Below, in pieces: positions 26,476 through 35,328 of a stretch of 43,707 nt of DNA. A model generated the notes under the pieces. That model had not been told where the DNA came from. It saw only the letters and a program-made list of their open reading frames with translations, and ran no database searches. Each line of letters begins with the position of its first letter. Within the stretch, counting starts at the first letter, position 1. Source of the DNA: Gemmatimonadota bacterium. Its GTDB lineage: Bacteria; Gemmatimonadota; Gemmatimonadetes; Longimicrobiales; Gaopeijiaceae. The stretch is from the NCBI GenBank assembly GCA_009841475.1, contig VXLT01000104.1, forward strand, positions 1-43,707, written 5' to 3'. Position numbers and translations under genes: made by a program.

Positions 26476-27293
26476 GGGATCCGGCCGGTCAGGTAGGACT
26501 CGGTGCGCGGGTCCGCGGGATTGGTGCAGAGCGTCTCCGTGGGACCGTACTCCACGAGTTCGCCGCGGTCCAGGTAGGCGGTCAAGTTCGATGTCCGGGC
26601 GGCAAGGCGGACATCGTTCGTGGCGATCACGATCGTGAGGTGGGGCATCAGCGAGTGGATCAGCGACCCGATGCGGGCAGTCGCCGTGGGATCCAGGGCC
26701 GCCGTGGGCTCATCCAGGAGGAGAATCTGAGGCCGCACCGCCAGGGCGCGGGCGATGCAGAGCCGCTGCCGCTGGCCGGCAGAGAGGGAGGCGGCGGGCA
26801 CGTCCGGGTCCCCACCCAGATCGGACCAGAGTCCGGACGCCGCGAGGACCTCCTCCGCGAGGGCGTGCAGGTCGCCGCCGAAGCCGGCGGCCTGCGGCCC
26901 GAAGGCGACGTTGTCAAAGACCGACCCGGGGAAGAGCGTGGCCTCCCGGAACACCATGCCTATGCGCCGCCGGACCTCCACCGGGTCGATTTCGGGGCGG
27001 TAGAGCTCGACCCCGTCGAAGCGGACGCTCCCGGTGGTACGCGCGCCGGGAATCAGCTCGTTCATCCGGTTGAGCGCCTGCAGCAGGGTTGTCTTGCCGC
27101 ACCCCGAGGGTCCGATCACAGCGACGATCCGCCCCCTGGTGACGTCGAGCGAGATGTCGCGCAGCGCGGGGCGGCCGCTGAAGCGGACGCAAAGGTCGCG
27201 GAGCGCCAGCACGGGCGCCCCGGCGGGCGAGCCGTCGCGGGGGCTTCGCGGCGGCCGGGTCTCCGGGGATGAGCCGAGGCCGGGCGCGCTCAC
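26472..27293 (-). CDS. pstB: Phosphate ABC transporter ATPase PstB with altered catalytic motifs
   Basis: The product is 273 residues from a GTG overlapping the pstA stop. Walker A GPSGCGKTT (61-69) and Walker B LLLDEPTAALDP (Asp194, Glu195) are intact, and LLQALNRMNELIPG is diagnostic of PstB. The Q-loop glutamine is Arg116 (MVFREATLFP instead of MVFQKPN.FP), the signature is LSAGQ (170-174) instead of LSGGQ, and the switch histidine is Asn226 (IATNDV instead of VTHNM). The family assignment is firm. Whether it hydrolyses ATP normally is open. Confidence 0.92.
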   Translation of the reverse strand: MSAPGLGSSPETRPPRSPRDGSPAGAPVLALRDLCVRFSGRPALRDISLDVTRGRIVAVIGPSGCGKTTLLQALNRMNELIPGARTTGSVRFDGVELYRPEIDPVEVRRRIGMVFREATLFPGSVFDNVAFGPQAAGFGGDLHALAEEVLAASGLWSDLGGDPDVPAASLSAGQRQRLCIARALAVRPQILLLDEPTAALDPTATARIGSLIHSLMPHLTIVIATNDVRLAARTSNLTAYLDRGELVEYGPTETLCTNPADPRTESYLTGRIP

Positions 27294-28132
27294 CGGGCGG
27301 CTCCCGCCAGGCGGCGGCGCAGCGCCAGGCTCGCCAGATGAAGGACCAGGAGGAGCGCGAGGAGTACCACCCCTGCCGCAGCCGCCAGCGCGGCAAAGCC
27401 CGGCTGCGACCGGGCGCTCCATGCGAACACCTGGGTCGGCAGGGCCACGAGGAGGTCGCCCGGAGTCGCAGGTGCGTAGGTGATGAACGACGCCGCGCCG
27501 ATCACGAGCAGGGGCGCGGCGGCCCCGGCCGTGCGGGCGAGCGCAAGCGTCACGCCGGTCAGGATCCCGGGAGCGGCGGCGGGCAGCACCTGGCGGCGGA
27601 GGACCTCCCACCGCGTCGCACCGAGCGCGTAGGCGGCGGCCCGAACACCTGCCGGGACCTGCCGGATGGCCTCCTTCGAGGTCACGACGACGGTCGGCAG
27701 GGCGAGCATCGCCAGGGTGAGGCCGCCCGCGAGGACCGTGGGGCCGAGCCCCAGGCCGCGTACGTACAGCGCCAGTCCGGTCACCCCGAAGACCAGGGGC
27801 GGGACGCCGGCCAGGTTCGACACCGCGGATTCGATCGCCTGCACTGCGCGGGTCCTGGGGGCATACTCTGCGAAGTACACCGCCGCGCCGACCCCCACCG
27901 GGCAGGCGAGCGCGGCCGTGAGCAGGGTCAGCCAGAGGGTGCCGGCCAGCGCGGGGCCGACGCCCGCCTGCGCCGCGAAACGTGACGGCGTGCCGACGAG
28001 GAAGCCGAAATCGAGGACGCCCCCCGCCTGCACGAGCAGGATCACGATCGGGGTCACCGCCGCGGCGAGGGTGACGGCAGCCGCGAAACTGCACACCGAG
28101 CCGATCAGGCCGTGGTTGCGGAACCCCTTCAT
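27290..28132 (-). CDS. pstA: Phosphate ABC transporter permease PstA
   Basis: The product is 280 residues with about six membrane helices. Its cytosolic EAIRQVPAGVRAAAYALGATRWEVL is the EAA-type coupling loop of binding-protein-dependent permeases, and the C-terminal LRRRLAG follows the last helix. It forms the phosphate channel with PstC. Its ATG overlaps the pstC stop by 4 bases. Confidence 0.94.
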   Translation of the reverse strand: MKGFRNHGLIGSVCSFAAAVTLAAAVTPIVILLVQAGGVLDFGFLVGTPSRFAAQAGVGPALAGTLWLTLLTAALACPVGVGAAVYFAEYAPRTRAVQAIESAVSNLAGVPPLVFGVTGLALYVRGLGLGPTVLAGGLTLAMLALPTVVVTSKEAIRQVPAGVRAAAYALGATRWEVLRRQVLPAAAPGILTGVTLALARTAGAAAPLLVIGAASFITYAPATPGDLLVALPTQVFAWSARSQPGFAALAAAAGVVLLALLLVLHLASLALRRRLAGAAR

Positions 28133-29145
28133 CGACGGGCTCCCGCGGTGGCGGGCCGGGCCCTCGCCGCCGCGTCTCTCCGCCGCGACCGCCCTCCGGC
28201 GAGCCACCTGCCGAGTGCGTGTACCGCGTACGTGATCACGAACAGCACCGAGGCAACCGCAAAGAAGGCCCGGTATTCCATGGTCCCGGACGGCGCGTCC
28301 CCCATGCTCGCCTGCGCGATGTAGGCGGTCAGGGTCCGGAGACCCTCCAGGGGACTCCAGGTCAGGCCCGGCTGGTTGCCCGCCGCCAGCGTCACGATCA
28401 TCGTCTCGCCCGCCGCCCTCGCCACCGCAAGCGCCAGCGCAGCCGCGATTCCGCCGGAGGCCGCCGGGAGGATTCCCCGCAAGAGGACCCGGGCCGAACT
28501 CGCTCCCAGCGCCAGCCCCGCGTCGGTCAGCGACGGCGGCACGGCCTGCAGCGCGCTGCGCGAGAGCAGAGTGACCGTGGGAAGAATCATCACGCCCACC
28601 ACCAGGCACGCGGAGATCCCGTTGTAGGCCTCGAGCGAGGGCCAGACGTTCCTCAGCGCGGGCGTGACGAAGTTGAGTGCGACATAGCCGTAGACGACCG
28701 TGGGAACGGCCGCCAGCACGATCACCGCCGCGGTCAGGATCCGGGCTGCGCGGGGATCCGAGTAGTACTCCAGGTATACCGCCGTGAGGAGCCCGAGGGG
28801 GAACGCAACCACGGCCGCGCCGGCGGTAATCTGTGCCGTGGCGGCGAGCAGCGGGAGGATGCCGAAGCGCGGCTCCTCCGCCAGCGGGGTCCACGCGAGT
28901 TCGGTGAGGAACCGGACCGGGGACACCTCCATGAAGAAGAGCGCGCTCTCGCTCGCCAGCGTTGCGATGACGGCGGCGGCGGCCAGGGCAGCCAGCATCG
29001 CACATACCTGAAAGAAGCGGCGGGCAATGCGCTCCGAGAGCGCCCGTGACGCGGTTCCGGTCCCTTCGAACGCGGACGCCGGCGGGCCCGCTGACACCGG
29101 CCGGGCGGCCTGCGGCGGCTTCAGGGAACTCCCGTCAGCCGTCAT
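28129..29145 (-). CDS. pstC: Phosphate ABC transporter permease PstC
   Basis: The product is 338 residues with about six helices after a 40-residue cytosolic N-terminus. LTDAGLALGASSARVLLRGILPAA is the EAA coupling loop, and AETMIVTLAAGNQPGLTW is typical of PstC (alanine for the more usual glycine). A basic C-terminal tail of about 25 residues is longer than usual. Its ATG overlaps the pstS stop by 4 bases. Confidence 0.94.
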   Translation of the reverse strand: MTADGSSLKPPQAARPVSAGPPASAFEGTGTASRALSERIARRFFQVCAMLAALAAAAVIATLASESALFFMEVSPVRFLTELAWTPLAEEPRFGILPLLAATAQITAGAAVVAFPLGLLTAVYLEYYSDPRAARILTAAVIVLAAVPTVVYGYVALNFVTPALRNVWPSLEAYNGISACLVVGVMILPTVTLLSRSALQAVPPSLTDAGLALGASSARVLLRGILPAASGGIAAALALAVARAAGETMIVTLAAGNQPGLTWSPLEGLRTLTAYIAQASMGDAPSGTMEYRAFFAVASVLFVITYAVHALGRWLAGGRSRRRDAAARARPATAGARR

Positions 29146-30164
29146 GAGGCTGCCAGCCCCGATGCAAGAACCGCCCGGCCCCGCACGTACTCCGCCGCGG
29201 GAAGGGACACGTATCCGGTTTCGACCGCCAGCATGGGGGCGGCAACCAGGTAGTGCTCGGCGAGCGCAAACACCTCTTCACGGGCAAGCGAAGCGACCCC
29301 CACATAGATGTAGAGGTCGCGCGTGAGCGGGCTGTAGCGTCCGTCGGCCACCGCTTCAGGGGTGGGGTCGACGCAGCCGAAGCCGGTATCCACGGGGACG
29401 GTTCGAAGGTGCTCCCGGCTTGTGGCCCAGGCGGCGGAGCCGAAGTACCCCAGCCCCCAGCGGTCGCCCGCGACCCCGCGCGCGATCAGGTCGTCATGCT
29501 CGCTCTGGTAGTGATCCGCGCGGCTGGCCCCGGGGCGCCCGACAACCACCGATGTGAAGAAGTCGAATGTGCCCGAATCGGGCCCCGGGCCGTAGAGGCG
29601 GATCGTCTCGGCGGGAAAAGCCGGCCTGAGGTCGCGCCACGTGCGCACCTCGCCCGGCGACCGCCACAGCCGGGTAAGTTCCTCCAGGGTCAGGCAGTCC
29701 ACCATCGTGTTGGCGGGATTGGCCACGATCACGATCCCGTCCCGGGCCACCGGAATCTCCAGGTAGGAAAAGCCCAGGGCCCTGCAGCGCTCAGCCTCGG
29801 CGGTGGAGATCCTCCGCGATGCGCCCGCGATGTCGATTTCACCATCGCACAGCTGCCTCAGCCCGCCCGCGGTACCCGAAAAGTCCACCGTGACCCGCGA
29901 GCCGGTCCTTACCCCGGCAAACGACTCCGCCACCGCCTCCGAGAGTGCGTAAAGGCTGCTGGATCCGCCCACCGTCACCGGCTCACTGGCCCCGCCCGGC
30001 GCGCCGCAGGCCCCCAGCACCGCCGCTGCGCACACCGCGACTGCCGCGGGCCCGGCACCACCTGCCGACTTCGCGCGCGCGGCGCCGCCTGCCCGCCTCG
30101 CGCGCGCAGACGCCGTCTCCCGTGGGCGGGAACAATGCATGGTGAAGCGAAGCCCGGCGCGCAT
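29142..30164 (-). CDS. pstS: Phosphate-binding lipoprotein PstS
   Basis: The product is 340 residues. A long basic N-region (1-36) precedes the hydrophobic stretch and lipobox VLGAC with Cys53; a start at Met9 is possible. The mature part has GGSSSLYALSEAVAESF and SGTAGGLRQLCDGEIDIAGAS, the two phosphate-contact loops of PstS-type proteins, and later DSGTFDFFTSVV. It captures phosphate outside the cytoplasmic membrane for PstCA. The gene begins 18 bases after phoR. Confidence 0.92.
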   Translation of the reverse strand: MRAGLRFTMHCSRPRETASARARRAGGAARAKSAGGAGPAAVAVCAAAVLGACGAPGGASEPVTVGGSSSLYALSEAVAESFAGVRTGSRVTVDFSGTAGGLRQLCDGEIDIAGASRRISTAEAERCRALGFSYLEIPVARDGIVIVANPANTMVDCLTLEELTRLWRSPGEVRTWRDLRPAFPAETIRLYGPGPDSGTFDFFTSVVVGRPGASRADHYQSEHDDLIARGVAGDRWGLGYFGSAAWATSREHLRTVPVDTGFGCVDPTPEAVADGRYSPLTRDLYIYVGVASLAREEVFALAEHYLVAAPMLAVETGYVSLPAAEYVRGRAVLASGLAAS

Positions 30165-30182
30165 GTGTGGCAGTCCTTCCCC

Positions 30183-31949
30183 TCAGGGGAGCGCGAATTC
30201 CCGCCGCGCCGCCCGTTTGAAGGATTCAGCCGCGGGAATCGTAAATGTTATGGTGGTGCCCGCACCCAGAGAACTGCGCGCTCGCGCTTCTCCCCCCATG
30301 CTCGACACGAGGTGGCGCACGATTGCCAGGCCGAGCCCCGTGCCTCCCTCCTCGCGCGAACGGGCGGTGTCGACCCGGTAGAACCGCTCGAAGATCCGGG
30401 GCAGCGACGAGGGCGGAATCCCGGAACCGTTGTCCTCGACCGCAACCTCGATCACGTCCTCCGCCTGGCTGATCCCCACCTTGATCCGCCCACCCTCGCC
30501 AGGAACGTACCGCATGGCGTTCTCGAAGAGATTGCGGAAGATCTGGTAGACCGCGGCTTCGTCCCCCATCACCTCCCCCTCTCCGGCAATCCGGAACTCG
30601 AGCTCCGGTCCCGCCCGGCGCTCCTCCAGCTCTTCCCAGACCGCCGCGGCCACCTCGTGCACGAGGAGCGGCTCCCGCTCCGGGCGCCACGCTCCGGACT
30701 CGTAGCGCGAAAGGTCGAGGAGGTCGTCCACCAGCCGCTGCAGCCGCACCGTATTGCCCTCGATCGAACGCAGGAACCGGCTTCGCAGATCGGCCGGCAG
30801 CTCCGCGTCAAGGACCGTTTCCGCCGCCGCGCGGATCACGGTCAGCGGGGTCTTGAGTTCGTGCGACGCATTGGCGACGAAATCGGTTCGTACGGCTTCC
30901 AGCCGCCGGATCTCCGTGATGTCCACGAGCAGCACCACCGCTCCCCCCGCCGTTCCCCGCTTGGTGCGAACCTCCAGCTCCCGGTCGCCGACGGTCACCT
31001 CCAGGCGGCCTTCGGCGCGAACCACCGACGCCTCGAGAAAATCCCGCAGCAGCGGGTCGCGCACGAGCGACCCCACCGGGGAGAACGGCAGCACCTCGAC
31101 CAGGCCCAGCAGGCCGCGCGCCGCGGGATTGATGCGCAGGATCCTCGCGTCGTTGGTAAGCGCCATCAGACCCTCTCCCACCTCGTCCATGAGCTGGGCG
31201 AGTTCGTCGCGCTCGCGCGTGACGCCCCCCAGTTGCTCGTCGAGTTCGCCGCGGACCCGGTTGGCCGCGGAGGCCACCCGCGCGACTTCGATGAATCGCG
31301 ACAGCTTCACGCGCGGCCCTGCGGTCTGTCCGGCCGCGATGCGCGTCAGCAGTTGCCGGACGCTGTCCAGCTTCCCCGACAGGGCGCCCGTCGCCCGGTA
31401 GAGGACGTACACGCCCGCGGCGCCAGCCAGCAGGACGGCGAGCCCGACCCCACGCGCGATGCGGCCGGCGGCGGCCTCGATCGGGGTCACGGGAGCCGCA
31501 AACCGGATCACCACCGGGCGGCCACTGCGGTACAGGCGGGCCGCACTGAAGACGTAGGGGCGGTCGTCCATCGCACTGACCCGCCGGGAGGACGCGGTGA
31601 CGCGCCGAAGTGCGCCCGCCACCTCGGACCGCTCGGCGGGCTCGGGCGGGGCATCGGTCCGCGGCGGCCCGAAGTCCGAATCGGCGATCAGCCGCTGGTC
31701 CTCGTCGAAGACGCTCACGCGGTAGCCGGACGAACGTGCCAGCGCCGCCGCGACGCTGTCCGCCGACTCCTCCTGGGCGGCGCGCAGGCGTTCGGCTCCC
31801 AGGGTGGTCGCCGCGGTCAGGTGCCGTTCCGCTTCGGCCTGCATCACCCGGGTTGCCACCGAGCGTGCGACCGCCCACGCGGCCAGGGCGAGCACCAGCA
31901 CGAATCCCGCGCCGGCCAGTCCGGTCGCCGCCCTGAGTGGAACCCTCAA
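30183..31949 (-). CDS. phoR: Phosphate regulon sensor kinase PhoR
   Basis: The product is 588 residues. Two membrane helices (about 11-30 and 166-186) enclose an extracytoplasmic domain of about 135 residues, as in Bacillus-type PhoR rather than the short E. coli form. A HAMP-like linker, a PAS domain (about 250-345), HisKA with His363 in NASHELKTP, and HATPase_c with NLFENAMRY and EEGGTGLGLAIV follow. It would phosphorylate PhoB when phosphate is low. Its ATG overlaps the phoB stop by 4 bases. Confidence 0.93.
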   Translation of the reverse strand: MRVPLRAATGLAGAGFVLVLALAAWAVARSVATRVMQAEAERHLTAATTLGAERLRAAQEESADSVAAALARSSGYRVSVFDEDQRLIADSDFGPPRTDAPPEPAERSEVAGALRRVTASSRRVSAMDDRPYVFSAARLYRSGRPVVIRFAAPVTPIEAAAGRIARGVGLAVLLAGAAGVYVLYRATGALSGKLDSVRQLLTRIAAGQTAGPRVKLSRFIEVARVASAANRVRGELDEQLGGVTRERDELAQLMDEVGEGLMALTNDARILRINPAARGLLGLVEVLPFSPVGSLVRDPLLRDFLEASVVRAEGRLEVTVGDRELEVRTKRGTAGGAVVLLVDITEIRRLEAVRTDFVANASHELKTPLTVIRAAAETVLDAELPADLRSRFLRSIEGNTVRLQRLVDDLLDLSRYESGAWRPEREPLLVHEVAAAVWEELEERRAGPELEFRIAGEGEVMGDEAAVYQIFRNLFENAMRYVPGEGGRIKVGISQAEDVIEVAVEDNGSGIPPSSLPRIFERFYRVDTARSREEGGTGLGLAIVRHLVSSMGGEARARSSLGAGTTITFTIPAAESFKRAARREFALP

Positions 31950-32776
31950 TGCGCCTGGCTTCCCGGTTCCCGAAGCACCGCAGGCTCAGGCCCCCGGAAC
32001 CGGTACCCGAACCCGCGGACGGTTTCGATCCAATCACCGGCATATCCCAGTTTGGTGCGCAGACGACGAATATGCATGTCCACCGTCCGCGTCCGCATCC
32101 CGGCCCTGGACCTTCCCTCGGCGTCCCAGGCCGCCTCCAGGAGGTCGTCCCGCTTCCGCATCCGTCCCCTGTTCTCCAGCAGAACCCGGAGAAGCCGGTA
32201 TTCCGTGGGGGTCACCGGAACCTCCTCGCCCCCCAGCGTCACCCTCATCGAGTCCTGGTCCAGCGCTAGATCCCCCGCCCGGAGCACCCCCCCCTGGTGG
32301 CCGGCCAGCCCTGCGAATCCCCGGATACGTCTCAGGATCGCTTCGACCCGCAGCACGAGCTCCCTGGGACTGAACGGCTTGGTCAGGTAGTCGTCCGCGC
32401 CCATCTCCAGCCCCTCGATGCGGTCGGCCTGCTCCCGCTTCGCCGTAAGAACCAGCACCGGGATGCAGCGCGTGGCAGGATCCTCGCGGATCGCCGCGAG
32501 CACCTGGTCGCCCGACAGGCCCGGCAGCATCCGGTCCAGCACCACCAGGTCCGGGATCTCCCGGTGAAGCGATTCGAGACCGCCGTCGCCGCCCCCGGCC
32601 GTCTCGACACGGTATCCGGCGCGGGTGAGCTGGTAGGCAACCAGCGCCGCGATTCCCGGGTCGTCCTCGATCACGAGGATGCGGGCCGGCAGTTCGGAGC
32701 CGCCCGTCACCGGGGTGGCCCGGGCCGGCAGCCCGTGGACAACGCCGCGCCGTCCCCGGTGCTCACGACGAGTCAT
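31946..32776 (-). CDS. phoB: Phosphate regulon response regulator PhoB
   Basis: The product is about 276 residues if started at ATG 32776, which overlaps the preceding gene by 14 bases; GTG 32710, just before ARILVIEDD, is a shorter alternative that fits the usual length better. The receiver has Asp81 in LVVLDRMLPG and Lys in LTKPFSPREL. The C-terminal winged helix contains VTPTEYRLLRVL and ETVRGFGYRF. It binds Pho boxes to activate phosphate-starvation genes. Confidence 0.92.
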   Translation of the reverse strand: MTRREHRGRRGVVHGLPARATPVTGGSELPARILVIEDDPGIAALVAYQLTRAGYRVETAGGGDGGLESLHREIPDLVVLDRMLPGLSGDQVLAAIREDPATRCIPVLVLTAKREQADRIEGLEMGADDYLTKPFSPRELVLRVEAILRRIRGFAGLAGHQGGVLRAGDLALDQDSMRVTLGGEEVPVTPTEYRLLRVLLENRGRMRKRDDLLEAAWDAEGRSRAGMRTRTVDMHIRRLRTKLGYAGDWIETVRGFGYRFRGPEPAVLREPGSQAH

Positions 32777-34016
32777 CCACGGACTGCTGGACCTGCTCGA
32801 CGATCCCGATGACTTCGTCCTCCGAGAGGGTATGGTCGACTTCCTTCGCCCGGTTGAAGATCCGCTCGCACAGTTCGGAGTCACCCGCATCGTAGCCCCG
32901 GTCGGCCAGCCAGTACCTGACGTTGGAGATCCCGGACATGGGTCCCACCTCGATCACCTGGTGCCGCCCGACGAGGGACGCGGGGACACCCGAATAGACC
33001 CGGTCGGCGAGCCAGTCCGCGCCCTTCGCGTGCGCCTTGATGATGGCAGCTGCATGGACTCCGGTGGCGGTGCGAAATGCGTCGGCGCCGATGACGGGGT
33101 AGTTCGGCGGAAGCGGGACCTCGCATTCGCGCGCGACCAGTTCGCAGTACTCCGAGAGCAGCGACAGGTCGGCGTCGTGAACCCCCGCCAGCGCCAGGTT
33201 CACGAGTAACAGGTCCATTTCCACGTTGCCCACGCGCTCCCCGATCCCCATGGCCGTGGCGTGGATCCGGTCCGCCCCCGCCTCGATGGCCGCCAACGCG
33301 TTGGCGAGTCCGAGCCCGCGGTCGCGGTGTCCGTGCCAGTCGATCTTCACGCGCACCCCGGAAGGATCCACGATCTCGCGCTTCACGAACCGCAGGAGCG
33401 CTCTGACCCCCGACGGCGTGGCGTGGCCCACGGTGTCCGAGAGGCAGATTCGCCGCGCGCCCCACCCTATGGCGTTGCCGTACAGCGCCTTCAGGGTCTC
33501 GGCGTCCGCCCGGGTGGTGTCCTCCGTGACAAACATGACGGGGAGGCCCTCCCTCACGCAGAACGAGACCGACTCCTCGGCGGTATGCAGCATGCGGTCG
33601 AGCGTCCAGCCTTCCGCGAACCGCCGGATCGGCGAACTGCCGATGAAGGCACAGACTTCGACCTCGACCCCGGTGCGCTGCGCGATCCCGACCACCGGCT
33701 CGACATCCGCAACCACGGTGCGGGCGGCGCAGTTGGGCTCGATGGACAGTTTCGAGTCGCGAATCTCTTCGCAGAGGCGGGTGACGTCGGCCACCGCCCT
33801 GGGCCCCGCCGCGGGAAGGCCAATGTCGGCGGCGTGGATGCCCAGCTCGTCCATGAGGTGAAGGAGGCGGATCTTGGCGGCGACGGGCGGGTCGGTAACC
33901 GAGGGCGATTGCAGTCCGTCACGGAGGGTCTCGTCGTTCAGCGCCACATGGCGGCCCCACGCAAGCGTCTCGAACTCCGCCACATTCCAGTCGTGAATCA
34001 GGCCCCTGCCGTTCAT
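32763..34016 (-). CDS. LeuA/homocitrate-synthase-like acyltransferase (HMGL family)
   Basis: The product is 417 residues. The TIM barrel begins LNDETLRDGLQSPS, the acetyl-CoA/2-oxoacid condensing signature. IDWHGHRDRGLGLANALAAIEAGA holds the metal-binding HxH, and the linker subdomain (TATGVHAAAIIKAHAKG) follows. It lacks the C-terminal leucine-binding regulatory domain of classical LeuA, as in homocitrate and LeuA2-type enzymes. The substrate (2-oxoisovalerate, 2-oxoglutarate or pyruvate) cannot be decided. The stop overlaps phoB, so it heads the phosphate operon. Confidence 0.82.
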   Translation of the reverse strand: MNGRGLIHDWNVAEFETLAWGRHVALNDETLRDGLQSPSVTDPPVAAKIRLLHLMDELGIHAADIGLPAAGPRAVADVTRLCEEIRDSKLSIEPNCAARTVVADVEPVVGIAQRTGVEVEVCAFIGSSPIRRFAEGWTLDRMLHTAEESVSFCVREGLPVMFVTEDTTRADAETLKALYGNAIGWGARRICLSDTVGHATPSGVRALLRFVKREIVDPSGVRVKIDWHGHRDRGLGLANALAAIEAGADRIHATAMGIGERVGNVEMDLLLVNLALAGVHDADLSLLSEYCELVARECEVPLPPNYPVIGADAFRTATGVHAAAIIKAHAKGADWLADRVYSGVPASLVGRHQVIEVGPMSGISNVRYWLADRGYDAGDSELCERIFNRAKEVDHTLSEDEVIGIVEQVQQSVDDSS

Positions 34017-34110
34017 CCTCGCTCCATTCGTCGCTCCCGGTCCCCTGGCCGCCGTTGAATCGGCCGCCGGACGGGGCCCGCGCACCATCGCGCACGCGCG
34101 TCCAGCCACT

Positions 34111-35130
34111 TCAAGATTGCAACCCGTCCGGCCCGGGGCAAAGCACCTCCGAATGATCCATGATACTCAGGGAGCCCTTGCAACCCATCACCACGGCACC
34201 GCTCCCGATGATCGAGCGCGTCAGGCGGCTCCCCTCCACCCGCGCCCCGCGCCCCACGATCGTGTCGCCCAGCTCGGAGTCGCGCACGCGTGCACCCGCC
34301 TCGACCGTCACGTTCTCGCCAATCCGGCACCCGGTCACGCGGGCCTCCGCCTCGATCCGAGCGAGCGGCGACACTACCGACCTCGACACCCGTGCCGCCA
34401 CGTCGACCCCTCCCCTGCCCTCTCCCAACAAGTACCGGTTGGCCTCGAGCAGGGCGTCCACCTTCCCGGCGTCCAGCCACGTCCTCACCGGCGCGGTGAC
34501 GATCCGGGCCCCCGCGTCGACCATGTACTGGAAGGCATCGGTCAGGTAGTACTCGCCTGCCGGCCCCGGTCCGCGCGACAACGTCGCATCGATCCCCTCG
34601 AAGAGGAGGTCGGGGTCGCGAATGTAGTACAGCCCGATGTTGGCGAGGCGCGACACCGGTTCGCCCGGCTTCTCCACGATCCGGGTCATGTCGCCGTTGT
34701 CGTCGGTGACGATCACGCCGAAGCGCTGGTAGTCCTCGACCTCCTTCGCCCAGATCACCCCCGCGCGATCGGCATCGAGCGTTTGCGTGATCGTCAGGTC
34801 CACGTCAAAGAGCGTGTCGGCGAAGAGGATGAGCAGCTCGTCGCCCGCCCATGGGCGCGCCAGCGCCACCGCCCCCGCGGTGCCGTCCTGCACCTCCTGC
34901 ACGACATAGTGGGCCTCGATTTCGGGATAGGCAGCGGCGATGTGCGCGCGAATCGCATCCTGCAGGTGCCCCACGATGAAGACGACCTCGGAAACTCCGG
35001 CCGCCCGCAGGTCGTCGAGGATGAAGTCGAGGACGGGTTTGCCGGCGACGCGAACCAGTGGCTTCGGGGTCAGATGCGTGTGTGGCCGCAGACGCGTGCC
35101 TTTGCCCGCGAGCGGGATGACGGCTTTCAT
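34111..35130 (-). CDS. Sugar-1-phosphate nucleotidyltransferase (long RmlA/GlmU-like)
   Basis: The product is 339 residues. The N-terminus LAGKGTRLRPHTHLTPKPL is the nucleotide-binding signature of glucose-1-phosphate thymidylyl/uridylyl transferases. ADTLF and EKPGEPVSR are further nucleotidyltransferase elements. From about 235 there are hexapeptide repeats of a left-handed beta-helix (ARVTGCRIGENVTVEAGARV), so this is the long form. It makes an activated sugar (dTDP- or UDP-) for cell-surface polymers. No sugar-pathway partner adjoins it. Confidence 0.85.
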   Translation of the reverse strand: MKAVIPLAGKGTRLRPHTHLTPKPLVRVAGKPVLDFILDDLRAAGVSEVVFIVGHLQDAIRAHIAAAYPEIEAHYVVQEVQDGTAGAVALARPWAGDELLILFADTLFDVDLTITQTLDADRAGVIWAKEVEDYQRFGVIVTDDNGDMTRIVEKPGEPVSRLANIGLYYIRDPDLLFEGIDATLSRGPGPAGEYYLTDAFQYMVDAGARIVTAPVRTWLDAGKVDALLEANRYLLGEGRGGVDVAARVSRSVVSPLARIEAEARVTGCRIGENVTVEAGARVRDSELGDTIVGRGARVEGSRLTRSIIGSGAVVMGCKGSLSIMDHSEVLCPGPDGLQS

Positions 35131-35328
35131 GTGGGCGAGCAGATCCTTTCACGTTGTCGCCGCGCGGAGGCCGGGTGGAGGCCGAAGAAGAGAGATGGCG
35201 GTGGGAGCGCGGGGGCCTGGGGTACACGATTGAAGATAGCGGAGCGAACGGGGCCGACCGCGGGCACGAGCACTGAGTGTTTACATTTCGAATGCGTGAG
35301 CGACGATCGTTCCATCGGGGGTACAGGC
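35131..35328. promoter_or_regulatory. Divergent promoter region, nucleotidyltransferase / DUF1499-like gene
   Basis: This 198-base gap lies between divergent genes and must hold both promoters. The plus-strand stretch GTGTTTACATTTCG at about 35277-35290 is the only AT-rich patch and might be part of a promoter. GGGGG about 7 bases before ATG 35329 serves as ribosome-binding site. Confidence 0.3.

Noticed and set aside
29253-32390. Plus-strand open frame of 1045 residues
   Set aside because: Longest open frame in the window but antisense to pstS, phoR and phoB, which carry full family motifs; no domain of its own.
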